NCBI GenBank assembly: GCA_013365325.1
Contig: JABVXV010000065.1
Coordinates: 124,001 to 188,000, forward strand
Length of the DNA: 64,000 bases
Direction of reading: 5' to 3'
Source: Dipetalonema caudispina
Taxonomy: Eukaryota > Nematoda > Chromadorea > Rhabditida > Onchocercidae
Each line of letters opens with the position of its first letter. Position 1 is the stretch's first letter. Under the pieces are notes generated by a model. The model saw only the letters and a program-made list of their open reading frames with translations, searched no databases and was not told where the DNA came from. Shown piece by piece: positions 1 through 18,210 of this stretch. A program made the translations under genes and the position numbers.

Positions 1-19
1 TAATCCAGAAATTTCAGCC

Positions 20-1019
20 ATGATCTCTTTTACAAAGATGTGGAAGACTGCAACAGAGTGGCTAAGACTTCTTCTTTCCTCTTATAGGTATTAGCATGTC
101 TTAATTAGTTACGGCATTTTTCTGATATATGTGGCAGGTAAGAAGTGCATACTGCAGCCTTGTAATTTGAGTTATCTGTTTACCACTTTCATAAGCAGTC
201 TCGAAATGTATTTTTGAAGATGAAGAGGTGAAACGCTGAGTTTTAAGATTTTTGGGCACTTCGTCATATTTCCCTCATCTACTGGACTAACTCGGTAACG
301 ACTGTAAAATTTGTTTTGATATTCTTCTGATAACCAAATTTTGCAGGTGGCTCAAACTTCTGAAACAAAATCGCGACAATGAAATAAAACTGGCTGAAAT
401 TAGTGATGATAAGGCATGGAGAGTTGGAACGTGGTACGGCGAACCTGTATATTTCACATTGCAGGATCGTTGGTGGGATCCATCACCTATTGTAGGTCTT
501 TTCGGTAGAAAAGCTAAAATTCACTTTTATTGATCACAAACACGGCAACATCTACCCGTTGGCAATTTTTTTTTTTTTTTTTTGATATCCTTATTTGATA
601 TACTTCCTTAACTGCTATTTCAAGACCTGAAATTAATAAGATTTGACACTTTTACTTGATGAGCAGATAGATTTTGAATGAACTACACTTCTTCTATTTA
701 TATGTAGCGGTTCCATTAGTTTGCCTTGTGTTATAAATTATACTAGTATTAGAACCAAAGTTAGGCCAATCGGAAGTACGAACACATAATCTCTTCCTTT
801 TTTATTTATCCAGTTCAAAAGATTCGCATTTCCATCAGCGATGTTAATCTTCTTTCGATTACGAACAATGTAACCTGAGGCGTTAGGTACCATTTTTTAT
901 GTTTAAGATTTTAAAAAAAGTAGGTGAAATCGTTTTATTTGCAGGAGGCTTATGCTCATTCTCCGAAAAAGGATGTCTACAAAGATGTTGAATTTATTCA
1001 TCGTGCAGATCACGTTTAA
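20..1019 (+). CDS. small three-exon protein of unknown function (about 95 aa)
   Basis: I do not recognise this protein. Exons 20-87, 347-491 and 945-1019 join in phase (GT...AG throughout) to a 95-residue product ending in a TAA. The first exon follows TTTCAG directly, two bases before an ATG, which fits either a trans-splice acceptor and a complete gene, or an internal exon of a longer gene whose 5' end lies outside the window. The N-terminus (residues 1-30) is basic and hydrophobic without acidic residues apart from one Glu, and could be a mitochondrial presequence. The middle is rich in aromatic residues (WYGEPVYF, then DRWWDPSP), and the C-terminus is charged (KKDVYKDVEF). There is no membrane segment after residue 25. 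A small mitochondrial ribosomal or respiratory-complex subunit would fit this size and composition, but that is a guess. A poly(A) signal lies about 150 bp after the stop. Confidence 0.55.
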
Positions 1020-1168
1020 TGACGAAAGATGGTAGAGATTTTAGACATGCTGGAGTATGTAGTATGTAACGAATTCTCTCCATCGTCTTTTATTTCTATA
1101 AATTAGCTTCGTCATTATTAGCCAGCAATTGTAAATACTTCGTATTTTCATGAGTGTTTGCACAAGTA

Positions 1169-1174
1169 AATAAA
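1169..1174 (+). terminator. poly(A) signal AATAAA after the first gene
   Basis: A canonical AATAAA hexamer lies 150 bp after the stop codon of the small plus-strand gene and is followed by an A-rich stretch. It is the likely cleavage and polyadenylation signal for that transcript. Confidence 0.5.
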
Positions 1175-1884
1175 AAACCCAGGCCGACTGGACTTTGCTT
1201 CAATCTATAAATGAATGTTTGCCAGGTGAATATTAATATGGATCTTAAATTCTAGTTCTGCAATTGGTGTGCTTCTACATTAAGCTAATATGCATCACTA
1301 TTTAGATGTATGTGCGGTTTTTTAATATCGTGAGCTGTTCGGGTAGAGCTTATGCATATCTTTATGCGACATAGACCCAGTGTGGGGGTTTTATGGGATA
1401 ATTTTGATGACGATGCTTCTGGAATCTGTAATACTTTACTCTGTTATGGTTGATTATTTAATATTAGAATAGAGTTTTGAAGTTGTGATTAAATTTTGCG
1501 GACTGCAAAAGATTAACTGTTTTAAGTAATGCTTTAATAAAACACTGTTCGAAAATGAAACACTGCAATATCAATTGGATATGGGATTAAATGAACTTTG
1601 TTTAACTATTCTGGAAGAGTTTATGCCTTATCTATTAAATATGTAACTTTTTCTCCATCTTTCTGTGTGAAATAGGACATAACATCAATATACACTACCT
1701 CAGTTATAAGAAAACAAGTGACATTTCGATAACTTTGGCGAGAACAATCACAGGCAACCGCTTTATAAAAGTGTTGAACTCTGTGGTACAATCAAAAAAT
1801 GATACGCCTTAAAATCTCTTTTATCACTGACGAAGGACAAATAAGAAATGCCATGTGACTCGAATATTTTTGAAATCTATCAAC

Positions 1885-2234
1885 ATGGCATCATTCCTCA
1901 CTAAGGTCAGATGGGATTTTATTGAAAAATATCTTCATTTTGGTACGGATGCCTATGAGTGTGAATTAGTGCACCTTGAGAACGAAGAGTGAAATACAAA
2001 ACTGATGATACGAAGAATGGTATCACTTTTTCTTCATACTTATCGAATATCCGCCGCCCGGTTGCTGTACCATTTCAAAACTATCCGTCGATAAACCAAA
2101 AGGTTTCAAACACATATTTCCAAAATCTTTTAGTTTCGAGATCATTTCCTGAAATACTTCCAGAAGTACTTCAAAGTATGCATAAACCTTATAAAAAAAG
2201 GCATCTAAATGTTGGTCATATAGGCCTAAGTTGA
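1885..2234 (+). pseudogene. possible small gene with a +1 frame break
   Basis: An ATG at 1885 opens 35 codons (begins MASFLTKVRWDF) that end at a TGA at 1990. A second frame, open from 1980, continues for about 80 codons to 2234 (contains SSYLSNIRRPVAVPF). The two overlap by about 10 bases and are offset by one base, so a single-base change would join them into roughly 115 residues. No splice pair explains the switch. I recognise no family. It could be a frameshifted small gene, a sequencing error in a real gene, or two chance frames. The rest of 1175-2475 shows no gene I can support. Confidence 0.25.
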
Positions 2235-2475
2235 TAATGAATGATATGTAAAAGTATGATGGGACAAACGGAAAATTGAGGTATGTCGGAAAAACAATCG
2301 TGGATCTCAGGCCGGCTATCTGGTGCTCGTATGTAGTTATGTTCTTTTCTTACCTACCTATTTCTTAGTTGGTTTTAAGCGATATGACTACAGAATTCTA
2401 GAGTTTTAATGACCAATTTTCCTAGGCCTTCATTAAATTTAGAGATTCGAGATTTGATCTTTCAAGCGGGGAATT

Positions 2476-4042
2476 CTATACCCTCTTCATTCTTTCATTC
2501 CTTTCATCGATTGCTCGTTTCAAGTCAGCAATTTTCTTGACGTAATCATTCCTCCTTTCAGGATGCATTTTTAGCAGCGATTCATAGTCTTCAATGGCTT
2601 GTTCATACTTCTCTTCCAATTGAGCATAACAGTGGGCACGTCTCTCTAAGGGTTTATCATTTGGTGCACCTGAAACACCAAAATAAATGCTAACAGCATT
2701 GCGAAATTTATAGCATCTAGAAGCGATAATAAATGGTAGAATATTAAAATTTAATTTCATCCGTAAAACGCATTAAAATTTTGACGCGAATAATCAAAAA
2801 CTGACCAATTTCTAACGCCTCACTACAATCTTCGATAGCTTTCTCCCAATCTCTAAGTTTTATATGTGCAGCAGCTCGATTGCTCAAATATGTTGCTCTG
2901 AAAAAGAAACATTTGCCGTTCTCTTCCTTTTTATTGTTTAAACACTACTAATATCAAAAAACTTAAGTCTTTTTAATATTCACCACTATAGACACATTAT
3001 GTAAATATAAAACATTCAAATGCCAACTTTTGAAAAATCACTTAGAAATTAAAACAACAAAGTATAACAACCTGTCATAAGTGTATATGAGTGGACAAAC
3101 ATCCAAAGATTTCGTGTAAAAATGAGCTGCTTCATACCAAAATCCTTGACCAAAATAATCGTTGCCCTGAAAATCTATTAAAAATGAACATTTCCTCGCT
3201 AGCCAAATCGAGATTCGAGTCAAGTGATCTATGGAATGGAAAAATATAATTATACTAGATTTAGAACACATAGTAGCGTAATCTCAAAATAAAAGATTTT
3301 TATGAATGTCCTGTTGTTTTCGCAAAATCAATTCGTTTCAATTACATTATAAATGTAAGATTTTCTTCGAAAGAGAACAATTTCAAATTAACATTACGGC
3401 ACATGAAAAAACTTACTTGAGCTTTTAGTGTTTTAGACTGTTCTCGAAGGTTGTTTAGCTCCTCCTCGGATAATGCTGCTTCTTGTTCTTTACGCTTTTC
3501 CAATTCCTCTTTCTTCTTCGTTTCATCTAACTTTTCATTGTTTTGCTTGGGAATACTTTCACCTACAAATTGCAAATAATTCTTGGAAATATTAAATCGA
3601 AGAAGTTGCTCCATATTAATCTTCTGCAAGATACAAAGAGCTTTTAAAGGATAACTAGTCGATCTTATCATCATTCATTCCTATAAAAATTTTATTCTAA
3701 TTGCTATCATATACATGAAATAGGACATGATGGCTCAGTTAATAAATCAAGGTAAAACTAGTACAAAACTGTGGAACTCATTAAATAGTATAGTGAAAAG
3801 AGGAACTCGGCATGGGTGAAATTTAATTTAAAAATTGAAAGAAAAAAACTTCAAACTAGAATTTTGATATTCATACCTTTATTACTTTCATCTTGAATAT
3901 CATCATTAAGAGCTTTGTGTACAACATCGTCGCTCTCATTGTCCTCCACCTTAGCATTAATATCAGTCATATCATTTTTCGCAGATGAACCAAATGATGT
4001 AGTAAGACCACCATCATCATCAGCTTTACTCGTACCAGCCAT
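2476..4042 (-). CDS. TTC1: tetratricopeptide repeat protein 1 (TTC1) homologue, short tail
   Basis: TTC1 is a small TPR co-chaperone adaptor known to bind Hsp90/Hsp70-type partners and G-alpha proteins in the cytosol. Five exons on the minus strand (4042-3877, 3562-3417, 3166-3072, 2897-2806, 2669-2476) join in phase to 230 residues. Residues 1-55 are acidic and Ser-rich. Residues 56-104 form a charged coiled segment (EELEKRKEQEAALSEEELN). Three TPR units follow from residue 105 (GNDYFGQGFWYEAAHFYTKS; then TYLSNRAAAHIKLRDWEKAI; then RRAHCYAQLEEKYEQAIEDY), and the end is an AIDERNERMK helix. This order and the RNERMK signature match TTC1. Human TTC1 is about 290 residues and continues past this helix, whereas this frame stops at once (KRV then TAG). 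In the sequence just below, a different frame reads GLGKLVIKTLEF, weakly like the missing tail. A short undetected intron, a frame error or a real truncation could explain it. Confidence 0.85.
3757..3790 (+). repeat. 34-bp direct repeat, copy 1 (TTC1 intron 1)
   Basis: The segment matches 4254-4287 at 33 of 34 positions in direct orientation. This copy lies inside the first intron of the TTC1-like gene. The match is too long and too complex to be chance or microsatellite drift. Confidence 0.8.
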
Positions 4043-7000
4043 CGTTGATAATGTTTATACGATCTATGATATGATCACGGTCATTTTATAGTAAATCAGC
4101 GCACTATGCATCCTGATAATGCTACGGTTACATGCTAAGAATAGACCTTCATCGTCTATCGGACCGTAAAGTTGAATTGCTGGCTTTCCGGAATGATTAC
4201 AGCTTACTTAACCAGTCAACAATCTGCTGCCTATGTTTCATCTTGCTTTTTACACTAGTACAAAACTGTGCAACTCATTAAATAGTACCATTAATCCTCA
4301 TATAATTTCTGAAAAACTTTCCCGGTAGAATCAGATTTTTTATAAAGTTCAGATTAACATAATCTATTTTATGTAATAAATTCTAGAGAATTAACTTGAG
4401 AAATATTGACACTCTGTAGGAAAATGAGGCACTTTTGGCTGGTTATAATCAACCAAAAAAAAAAAAGAAACAAATAAATAAATGAACATCATAACAGTTT
4501 TAATTCATTTTCATATTCGCATATATTTCCATAATGAAATGCAAGATTACAAATTATAGCATAAAGATGATGTTTTTACAAATACAAAATATTAAACGAG
4601 AAAAAATTAAAGGATTTCATTATTACCAGATGAAGGTTTTGATAAAGTTATTTCAGATATCGTTACTGACAACGTCCAGAATACTGTTAGAGATTTATTT
4701 TCTTCAGACATTCATTGATTTTTTATAAATCAATATCAACATATCATGCACATCAAGATCTCAACCTATAGGTAGAATTTAGTTTCTGTACCCGGCATGT
4801 TATATGAAATCTTATTCAAGGCAGGATTTTAAGTACTATGTCAAGAAACAAACAAAAATGTTGAGTAAAAAAAACTCTTCAGATATATCAAATAGCAAAA
4901 CCAGAAAATTTTTTTTTTTTCCGATCGCTATTCCAAATCAACGACTTCGTAAGAATTAACTCAATGTGGCAGTATCACAGCATTTCACAGGATAGCATCT
5001 ACCACTTCGACATAGCAACTGCGATTCCCCTTAAAAAACTCAAAACTTTGAGTTAATCACCAGAATGAAGATTCGCCAAATGACATTCGTGATATGTACA
5101 GCATTCTGATAACTTCTTTCAGCTATTTTTGATTGAACTGAAATAACAAACATGTAACATTAAAAAGAAAATTCAAGAAAGGGAAAAATTTATAAATCCA
5201 AAGTTGGAATCAGTAGCTCTTGGAATGCTTTCAAAAGTTCAGCCAGTTCAAATCAAGCGAAAAACTTTGAACTTCTATAATGTGTAGCCTATCACTAAAT
5301 TTCACTTGACTCACAAGAACCATAAATGAAGCATCTAAACAATAGCAATGGCTTATCTTCATGCATGTACAATTTCAGAAAAATACTCTGGAACAACTCG
5401 GTTTAACCAATGAGTCAATGAATATCATATATAAACCACTTTTTGCTATAAGATCGATAAATAATTTGTTCTTATTACATGGAGTAAGATGATATTTAGA
5501 AAATACGCTTTTTTTGAGTACTTTTTTTTTTTTTTTTCACTTCTTTAATTTGCTTTAAATACTCAAATACTCATAGAATAACTGACGAGTTCCCTAGTAA
5601 TTTTTTCCATTGTTGTAAGAGGATCGGACAAAAAAGTATTGTTGATGTTATGATACTTTTATTGTTTTAAAATCTTTTTGAACATAAATAAGAAAATGTT
5701 CAAATTTGCTTTTTTCTAATATGACTTATTCGGAAGAATTTAAGAATGACAATTCCACCAAACTCTAATCAATCAATTTACAAAAAGAAAAAAAAAAGAG
5801 CAAAGCGTTTTGTAGCAGGAAAAAAAAAAAAAAACAACAGATAAATAGGAGAGGTAACAAGTCAAACAAGGGAACTCTTAAAAAGATAACTCCAAATTGC
5901 AACTGCAAAATTAACTAATACCATCTCACAATGAGAAAAAAGTTGCATATAAGCTAAGAAATGATATTTTTTCTTGAGAGAAGAAAAAAAAAAAAAAAAA
6001 ACATAAAAGACAAGGATCACGAAACTATTTCATGGATTTTTTACGCCATTCAACAGTCAATCATTAAAATAATCTTATCATGGTTGAAATATGATATACT
6101 ATAGAGAATTTAAAGAAATAATTTCGATAAGCTAAATAAATCTAATAAGCAGTTATTGTCATTCTATAAGTATCCAGACTAAATAAATATTTCATCTAAA
6201 TTTAACCATGATGTGATTCTTTAACGTTAACTTTTGTTTTATTGATTGCCAATGAATGATAAAGATGATGAATCGATCTCAGTCAAGTAAAGAATCGTTA
6301 CCAAATCCTTATAAGGAAGAGTTGAATGCTATTGATATATTGAGGGATATATTCATACTCTTTTGCTAATGTTAACTGCTTTGAAGGCATACTTTTTTCA
6401 AGATTTTAAATGAAGAGGAATCATTCAAGGATGATATTTTTTCGAAAAATATATCTATTGCTGAAATGTTAATCGAGAAACCGATTTTAATAAAATACTA
6501 CATGGAAAATTTAAAAAATTTGTTAAATAGTTATCGCGAGATTTTCTTCGTTCGTTTAATCGCCGAAATTCAGCATTATTACCGTTACTGGAACAAAACA
6601 ACCATATCATTAATGTCAAAATTGTGACAATTCCTGTTGCAAATTGAAATCGAAAGTCAAAGAATGCAATAATATATAGTGAAGAATAGAGCATGGTAAC
6701 AAATCTGTATTTTAGTACAATCACAAGAAAAAAGATTTATTTAAATAAATATACAAATTTCATACTACTTTAGGTTTTTTAGCCAATAATCAATTCATTT
6801 TGTTGTACAGTGATCAATAAAAACAGCCAAAAGAAGTGATAGATTGAAGTCCTATTAAGATGTGACAAAAGATTTGTCAATTAATATAATTGAAACTATA
6901 CAAATATATAAATGTTACATATTTTTTTAGTTGAAAATTTCTCATAATCTTTCATGCAAATCTGAACATTTCCGTGACAGTAACTTTCTAAAATATTTGG

Positions 7001-8220
7001 AACTATACGATGTACGATATGTAAGTTTCAGTTTTTTCTAATCCCCTGGATATCAGTTCCGAGACTGCTACGTTATCACTAACAAATCGTTGATTTTTTT
7101 ATTCACCTCTTGTGTACCAATGAATTTGAAGTGTTGATATTACGGTAAGGAAATATCGCAAAAAAAAAAAAAAAAGAAAATGTTACGCTTAGTAGCACTG
7201 TTAAGCGGAGTTTATCTCTTAGTTAGGCTATATTTACCGAAACTTCAAGATATTTTTGAGCTATAGTAGATCTTTTTTAAATAAATTTAATGGAAATTGT
7301 ACACAGCCTTAATTTTATGTAAAATTTACTTTATTATCTCTTATAATTTTCCAAAAGTTTGAGCATAAATTTAAAAAATGATGAAACAACAAAGAAATCA
7401 AGAAAATATAAAGTTAAATTACACGTTGTGAAGTAAATGAAGTTTTAGAGAAACTGAAATGAATTTGTCGACTGAGAAGTGTGTAGTTTTTCCTTGTCAT
7501 ATTATCTACATTTTGAAAGAAAAGGAGCCACATCAAATCCTTATCAAAATAGTCCCCAAACAAGTACTCTCTTCATTAGTGATACCAAAAAATTGAACGC
7601 TGCTATCAAATTAACATCGATTTTCTAGCTAATATGAGGTTATACGTTATAAAATTCTCTTAAAGAGAAAGAAAAAGGAAATCATCCTATTTTTCTTTGT
7701 ATACAATGTATTCCTCAGTGATTTGCAGTATCAATTGTTGCACTATTCATTACAGCGAGAGCTACAATTGAATCTGCTTACGAAAATATATTCCAATCTT
7801 TACTTCGATGTGAAATAAAACCTAGAATTATGCAAATAACATTATTCTAGAATACTTAATCATTCCTCTATTTAGGTACCGGTAGCGAACCCTAACACGA
7901 TTTAATCAGCAACGCCATCTTTTAAACAAAATAGAAATGAAGTGAAGATATAAAATATTCAAAGTGCTGAGGAATAATTTACCAGCCATCAGTAATCAAG
8001 CACAGTATGAACAAAAAAGAATTATCACAAAAAGATACTGAAGTGAAAGTTGGTTTCAAAAATGTATTTTTAAACTAATTGGAGTTATATATTTTTGATT
8101 ATTGTTACTTTAAAACCATAGCTCAACACTTCGAAAATTTTTCAACCACAAAAAGCTTAGAAGTCGTATAAATTCACTTACCGCGCGAATTATTGGAAAG
8201 TACAAATCCTAATATAACAC
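4043..8220. other. gene-poor AT-rich stretch
   Basis: Apart from the repeat copy at 4254-4287, I see no exon series, no conserved protein and no RNA gene here. It contains many A/T homopolymers of 10-18 bases (for example near 4908, 5522, 5820, 5985, 7160). The longest open frames are under 90 codons, without supporting splice sites or codon bias. It includes the upstream region of TTC1 and the downstream region of the ICT1-like gene. Confidence 0.6.
4254..4287 (+). repeat. 34-bp direct repeat, copy 2 (upstream of TTC1)
   Basis: This is the second copy of the repeat at 3757-3790, with one mismatch. It lies about 210 bp upstream of the TTC1 start codon, so the two copies bracket the first exon. 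Confidence 0.8.
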
Positions 8221-9280
8221 TTATACTTTGTTTTCGAATGCAGCAAGCCGTCGTTTGATATCAAGCTTAACTTCAACTCTTGGGTCTAATTTTTTTTCAA
8301 GGGTTTCCACACCATCCAGAACAGTCTGACAATCGAGCATTGCGCTGCGTAATTTATCGATACAATCAGCCATGTTCAGCTGCTCCGAATAAGTTCGACA
8401 TGATTCAATCACTAACAGACCGTTCCTGTAAAAGTAAACTTGGTTTCAACCAGCTTTATTCGATTTCATTTTATTTGTGATTTATTATGTAATGTTCTTA
8501 TCCTACCAGCACGAACAAATTCGACATTCTCAAACAGTTGACATTATTGAAATTTTCGGTATTTATATATCAAATTGTAAAAAATGAAAAATAGAAGAGC
8601 AGATCCAACTAGAAAGCTATGCGCTCTTACAACTGCAAAGGATCGCCAATTCATCAATTTCGGTGCTTTTTAAACCAAAATGAGGAAAGTCTACTGATAA
8701 AAGTACAAAATACTTTCCACTAAATAGTAGAAATCAAATAAAATAACAATAAAATATATTGCAGAAAACAACAAAGTATGTCAAAAGCTTTCTTTTTAAA
8801 TATGTAGTTTCAATTTTTAAAATTAATTCGATAGTTGATATTTTGGGGTTTTTGATATCATTTATTGTTTTAAACCATAATATATGCGTGACAATCAGAA
8901 ATAAAGAGTTATAATATTCTAAATGTTTTAAACTTTTCGCTTCGAATATAATAATTTGTCTGCAAAGAAGCACAGGAGTAAAGTCAGGAAAAAATAAAAT
9001 ACGAGATATCTGGTGGTTAAAGCATGGATTTCTGGATAAAACGAAGAATCAAAACTAACCGATCAATTCTGTGTGAATAGCGTATTCTTAGGTCCTCCGC
9101 TATTTTCGCTGGGATCCAATCAGCTTTCAAAGGAATACGAATTTCAACTTGAGGAGCTTGTTGGTCCTCCCGAAAAGTGACCGTCTTCTGCAAACATTCC
9201 AAAGGAATTTTGCCATCAAATTTTGCTGCGGAGAAGTGGCGACGCAGAAGTGAGCACCATGGGAATAGCTGAAGTCGCAT
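8221..9280 (-). CDS. MRPL58: ICT1/MRPL58-like mitoribosomal protein (mL62) lacking the GGQ loop
   Basis: ICT1 is a peptidyl-tRNA hydrolase built into the mitochondrial large ribosomal subunit that rescues stalled ribosomes. Two minus-strand exons (9280-9060 and 8425-8221, intron 634 bp) join in phase to 141 residues. The first 20 residues are basic (LLRRHFSAAK) and resemble a mitochondrial presequence. The fold signature is clear: KIPLECL at 24-30, VEIRIPLKADWI at 45-56, then RYSHRIDRNGLLVIESCRTY and LNMADCIDKLRSAM. These match human ICT1 in order and spacing. The catalytic GPGGQ loop, expected between residues 36 and 45, is absent: the chain runs FREDQQAPQVEIR within one uninterrupted exon. 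The C-terminus ends at FENKV, without the long basic tail that human ICT1 inserts into the mRNA channel. It is probably a structural ribosomal protein rather than an active hydrolase. Confidence 0.8.
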
Positions 9281-10068
9281 AATTGAATTCAGGATTGTTC
9301 ACCATGAAATTCGTCTAAAATTATTATTCCAACCAATGCGTAAAACGTAACAGTCGAAATCGTTGAAATGTCGGATGTTCTGCGAGATCCTCCAAAAATA
9401 CTCTACTCAAATAAATGAAAAACAGATTTATAAAGGAAGGAACTTACTCAACCATTAAATATGTGAAAACTCAATTAATTCGAAATGGAGAACCGGGAAA
9501 TTCTGAAAATATGGATAAAGAATGAATCTTAAAGTGAGAGCATTCCAAAAAATTATAAATTTGCATTTATTACAACCGATATTTTGGATACGCATGACAC
9601 AGAACGATTTTATCAAGAAGCGAATGGTGTGGAACACTAACTTGCGGGTCATTGTATATCATTCATTTTTGAGTACTTATCATCATTATCAACAACAGAA
9701 ACCCAGAATGAAGAATATCCTAAAACCATGAATCTAGGAAAGTAGTGAGATCGGCAGCATCCTCAATTTATTCGTCCTTCGTTCTTGATCGCTATTATTG
9801 TTTCCAAATATTAGATGTCGCTTTAAAGAAAAGATTAGCCACAAATAAAGCAAAGAAAAAGAAATTACCTAACAAAACGATATATGCACTAAGGTTTGAA
9901 TTCCGACAGAGATATTTCTACTTTAATACCATCAAATTTGGATAAATTTCGTTCCGAATCCTCTTCAGTAAACAAACTTTATGGAAACAATAAAAGTTCT
10001 CGTAAGTATGAAGAAAATGCACAATTAATCATCAAAAAGGAATATTTACTAATAAACATAACAAATTA
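9281..10068. other. spacer between LONP1 and the ICT1-like gene
   Basis: This 788-bp spacer separates two minus-strand genes. A TTTATT on the plus strand at 9767-9772 (AATAAA on the minus strand) lies about 300 bp after the LONP1 stop and may be its poly(A) signal. Overlapping open frames of 60-70 codons on both strands show no recognisable protein, and I treat them as chance. Confidence 0.5.
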
Positions 10069-16529
<6,461 letters not shown>

Positions 16530-17164
16530 ATATATCCTGTGACGATAAATGGCTTTATAATTAGCGCTGTTTACAAGTCAAATTTTAAAGCTTGAAGCAA
16601 GTGAGAAAAAACTTTGGAACTTTGGCTAAGGATCGTCAATTCGTACTGTTTACAACAAATTAGAAACCATCCAAAAAGCCTTTATATGACAATGTACGAT
16701 GACCTCCCTCGAGAAAAAAACTGTTCACTGAATTTCTTCCAACAAAACAACCATTTCGATTTACCATCACAGAAAGTTATGGAAATCAAACTATTCGAAA
16801 TAATGACAATTTCAAAGTGTGAGATTTCTAATCGAAATCAGAACACTACTCTGAATACCTTATGTGCAACTTTTAGCTCATTTTTGCGCGTTATGTTTGA
16901 ACTAAAGTAAACTCATTTCGAGAATAAATATATAAAGCCAAAAAGTCAGGCGATAAAACAGCTATTAAACAACATAAAGTTAAGAGGAGCGAATTTTATT
17001 CATCTTCTCTCCAAGAAGGAAGAGAAATTATAGAACAGAAACCAGTACATACAAATCAAAAATAAAAAGAAAAAAAAAAAAAACATTAACGAATAAAGAA
17101 ATAGGAAAAAAATAAACACGAAAAAATGCAAAAAAAAAAGATAACTACAAAACTATTATCCCAC
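16530..17164. other. spacer between SPCS1 and LONP1
   Basis: This 635-bp spacer lies between two minus-strand genes. TTTATT at 16995-17000 on the plus strand gives an AATAAA about 165 bp after the SPCS1 stop. A splice acceptor at 16538-16537 (minus strand) directly precedes the LONP1 start. The spacing is too wide to claim an operon. An open frame on the plus strand (16614-16910) has no recognisable content. Confidence 0.5.
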
Positions 17165-18085
17165 TTATTTTGTCTTCTTTTTCTCTTTCGATGAAGCATT
17201 CGCAGACGATGGTGTAGGCGTTTGAACCGGCTGCCACTACAAATTGATTGATCAAAATTGGAAATAAAAAAAAGAATCGGTAAAACGACAGATGAAATAT
17301 CTGTGAAAACGGGAAAACTTATTCCGAAATTGAAGTTTGAAAAATCAAACTGATATACAAAATTCGATCCATTATACCCGTTGGCATAAGTAAAATAAAG
17401 ATAATACTTACATGTATTGGATTACGTCTCAAATATGGCCATGGTGGTACAATGAGAATACACGACAGAACAAAACCACAGCATAATGTATACATGGCAT
17501 ATGATAGTTGTTGCGTAACATAACCAATACCATAACCAATGACTGCCGTTATCACTAATATAACCTATAAATGATACTTTAAAATGAAGTTTTATCGAAT
17601 TTGAAATTGTAAGAGATAAAAATTCGGAAATTTTTGCGATTGATATATTTCAAAATTAAATACTATTTCAGTTATCAATAATTAAGTGTAATCATATTTC
17701 CAAACAACTTGAGCAAAATAACTTCTTTAAATGTTAGAATAACTTCCATTATAATTTTCTCACTATCATAAATATTTGACATCAAGAAAATAGAGTGAAC
17801 TGCGGGATCATTGTACTTTGATGGCACTTACAATTAGGAACTGTATCAAAATTCTTCAAACAAATCGCAAAGAAACTTCTATCTAAATATCCGGACAAAT
17901 AAAATCGACTGAAATTTTCTTGAATTTTCTCCGACGTGAGAAACCGTAAAGATCTTCCCATTAAATAAAATGATTAATGAACACACTACCTGAAAAATTC
18001 GTTCCGCTCTCCGTTGTCCAACAAAATCGATATATGTGGAAAATTTTCTAAACGATGGAGGTAACATTTGTATGAGCCCATCCAT
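17165..18085 (-). CDS. SPCS1: signal peptidase complex subunit 1 (SPC12)
   Basis: This is a non-catalytic subunit of the ER signal peptidase complex, which cleaves signal peptides during translocation. Family knowledge says SPCS1 helps the complex discriminate signal peptides from membrane anchors. Three exons (18085-17990, 17564-17412, 17236-17165) join in phase to 106 residues (human 102). The signature FVGQRRAERIFQ lies at 21-32 just before the first membrane helix (about 33-52, VILVITAVIGYGIGYV). The second helix (about 59-76, LCCGFVLSCILIV) is followed by the family motif PPWPYLRRNPIHWQPVQ. The tail is Lys-rich (SSKEKKKTK). Two membrane helices with both ends cytosolic are expected. Confidence 0.95.
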
Positions 18086-18210
18086 TTTTTCACTACCTTA
18101 AATTTATATTATTAATTTATTTTCGCCGTATTGCATACGGCTTAGTACAAAAATTGAAAACAAAAAAACAAAAAGCAATCAAATGGATATCTCCATTTCC
18201 TGAATTTAAT

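Noticed and set aside
16530..18085. SPCS1-LONP1 as a nematode operon
   Set aside because: The spacer of 635 bp is longer than the roughly 100 bp usual for operons. The LONP1 acceptor near its ATG could equally be ordinary SL1-type trans-splicing.
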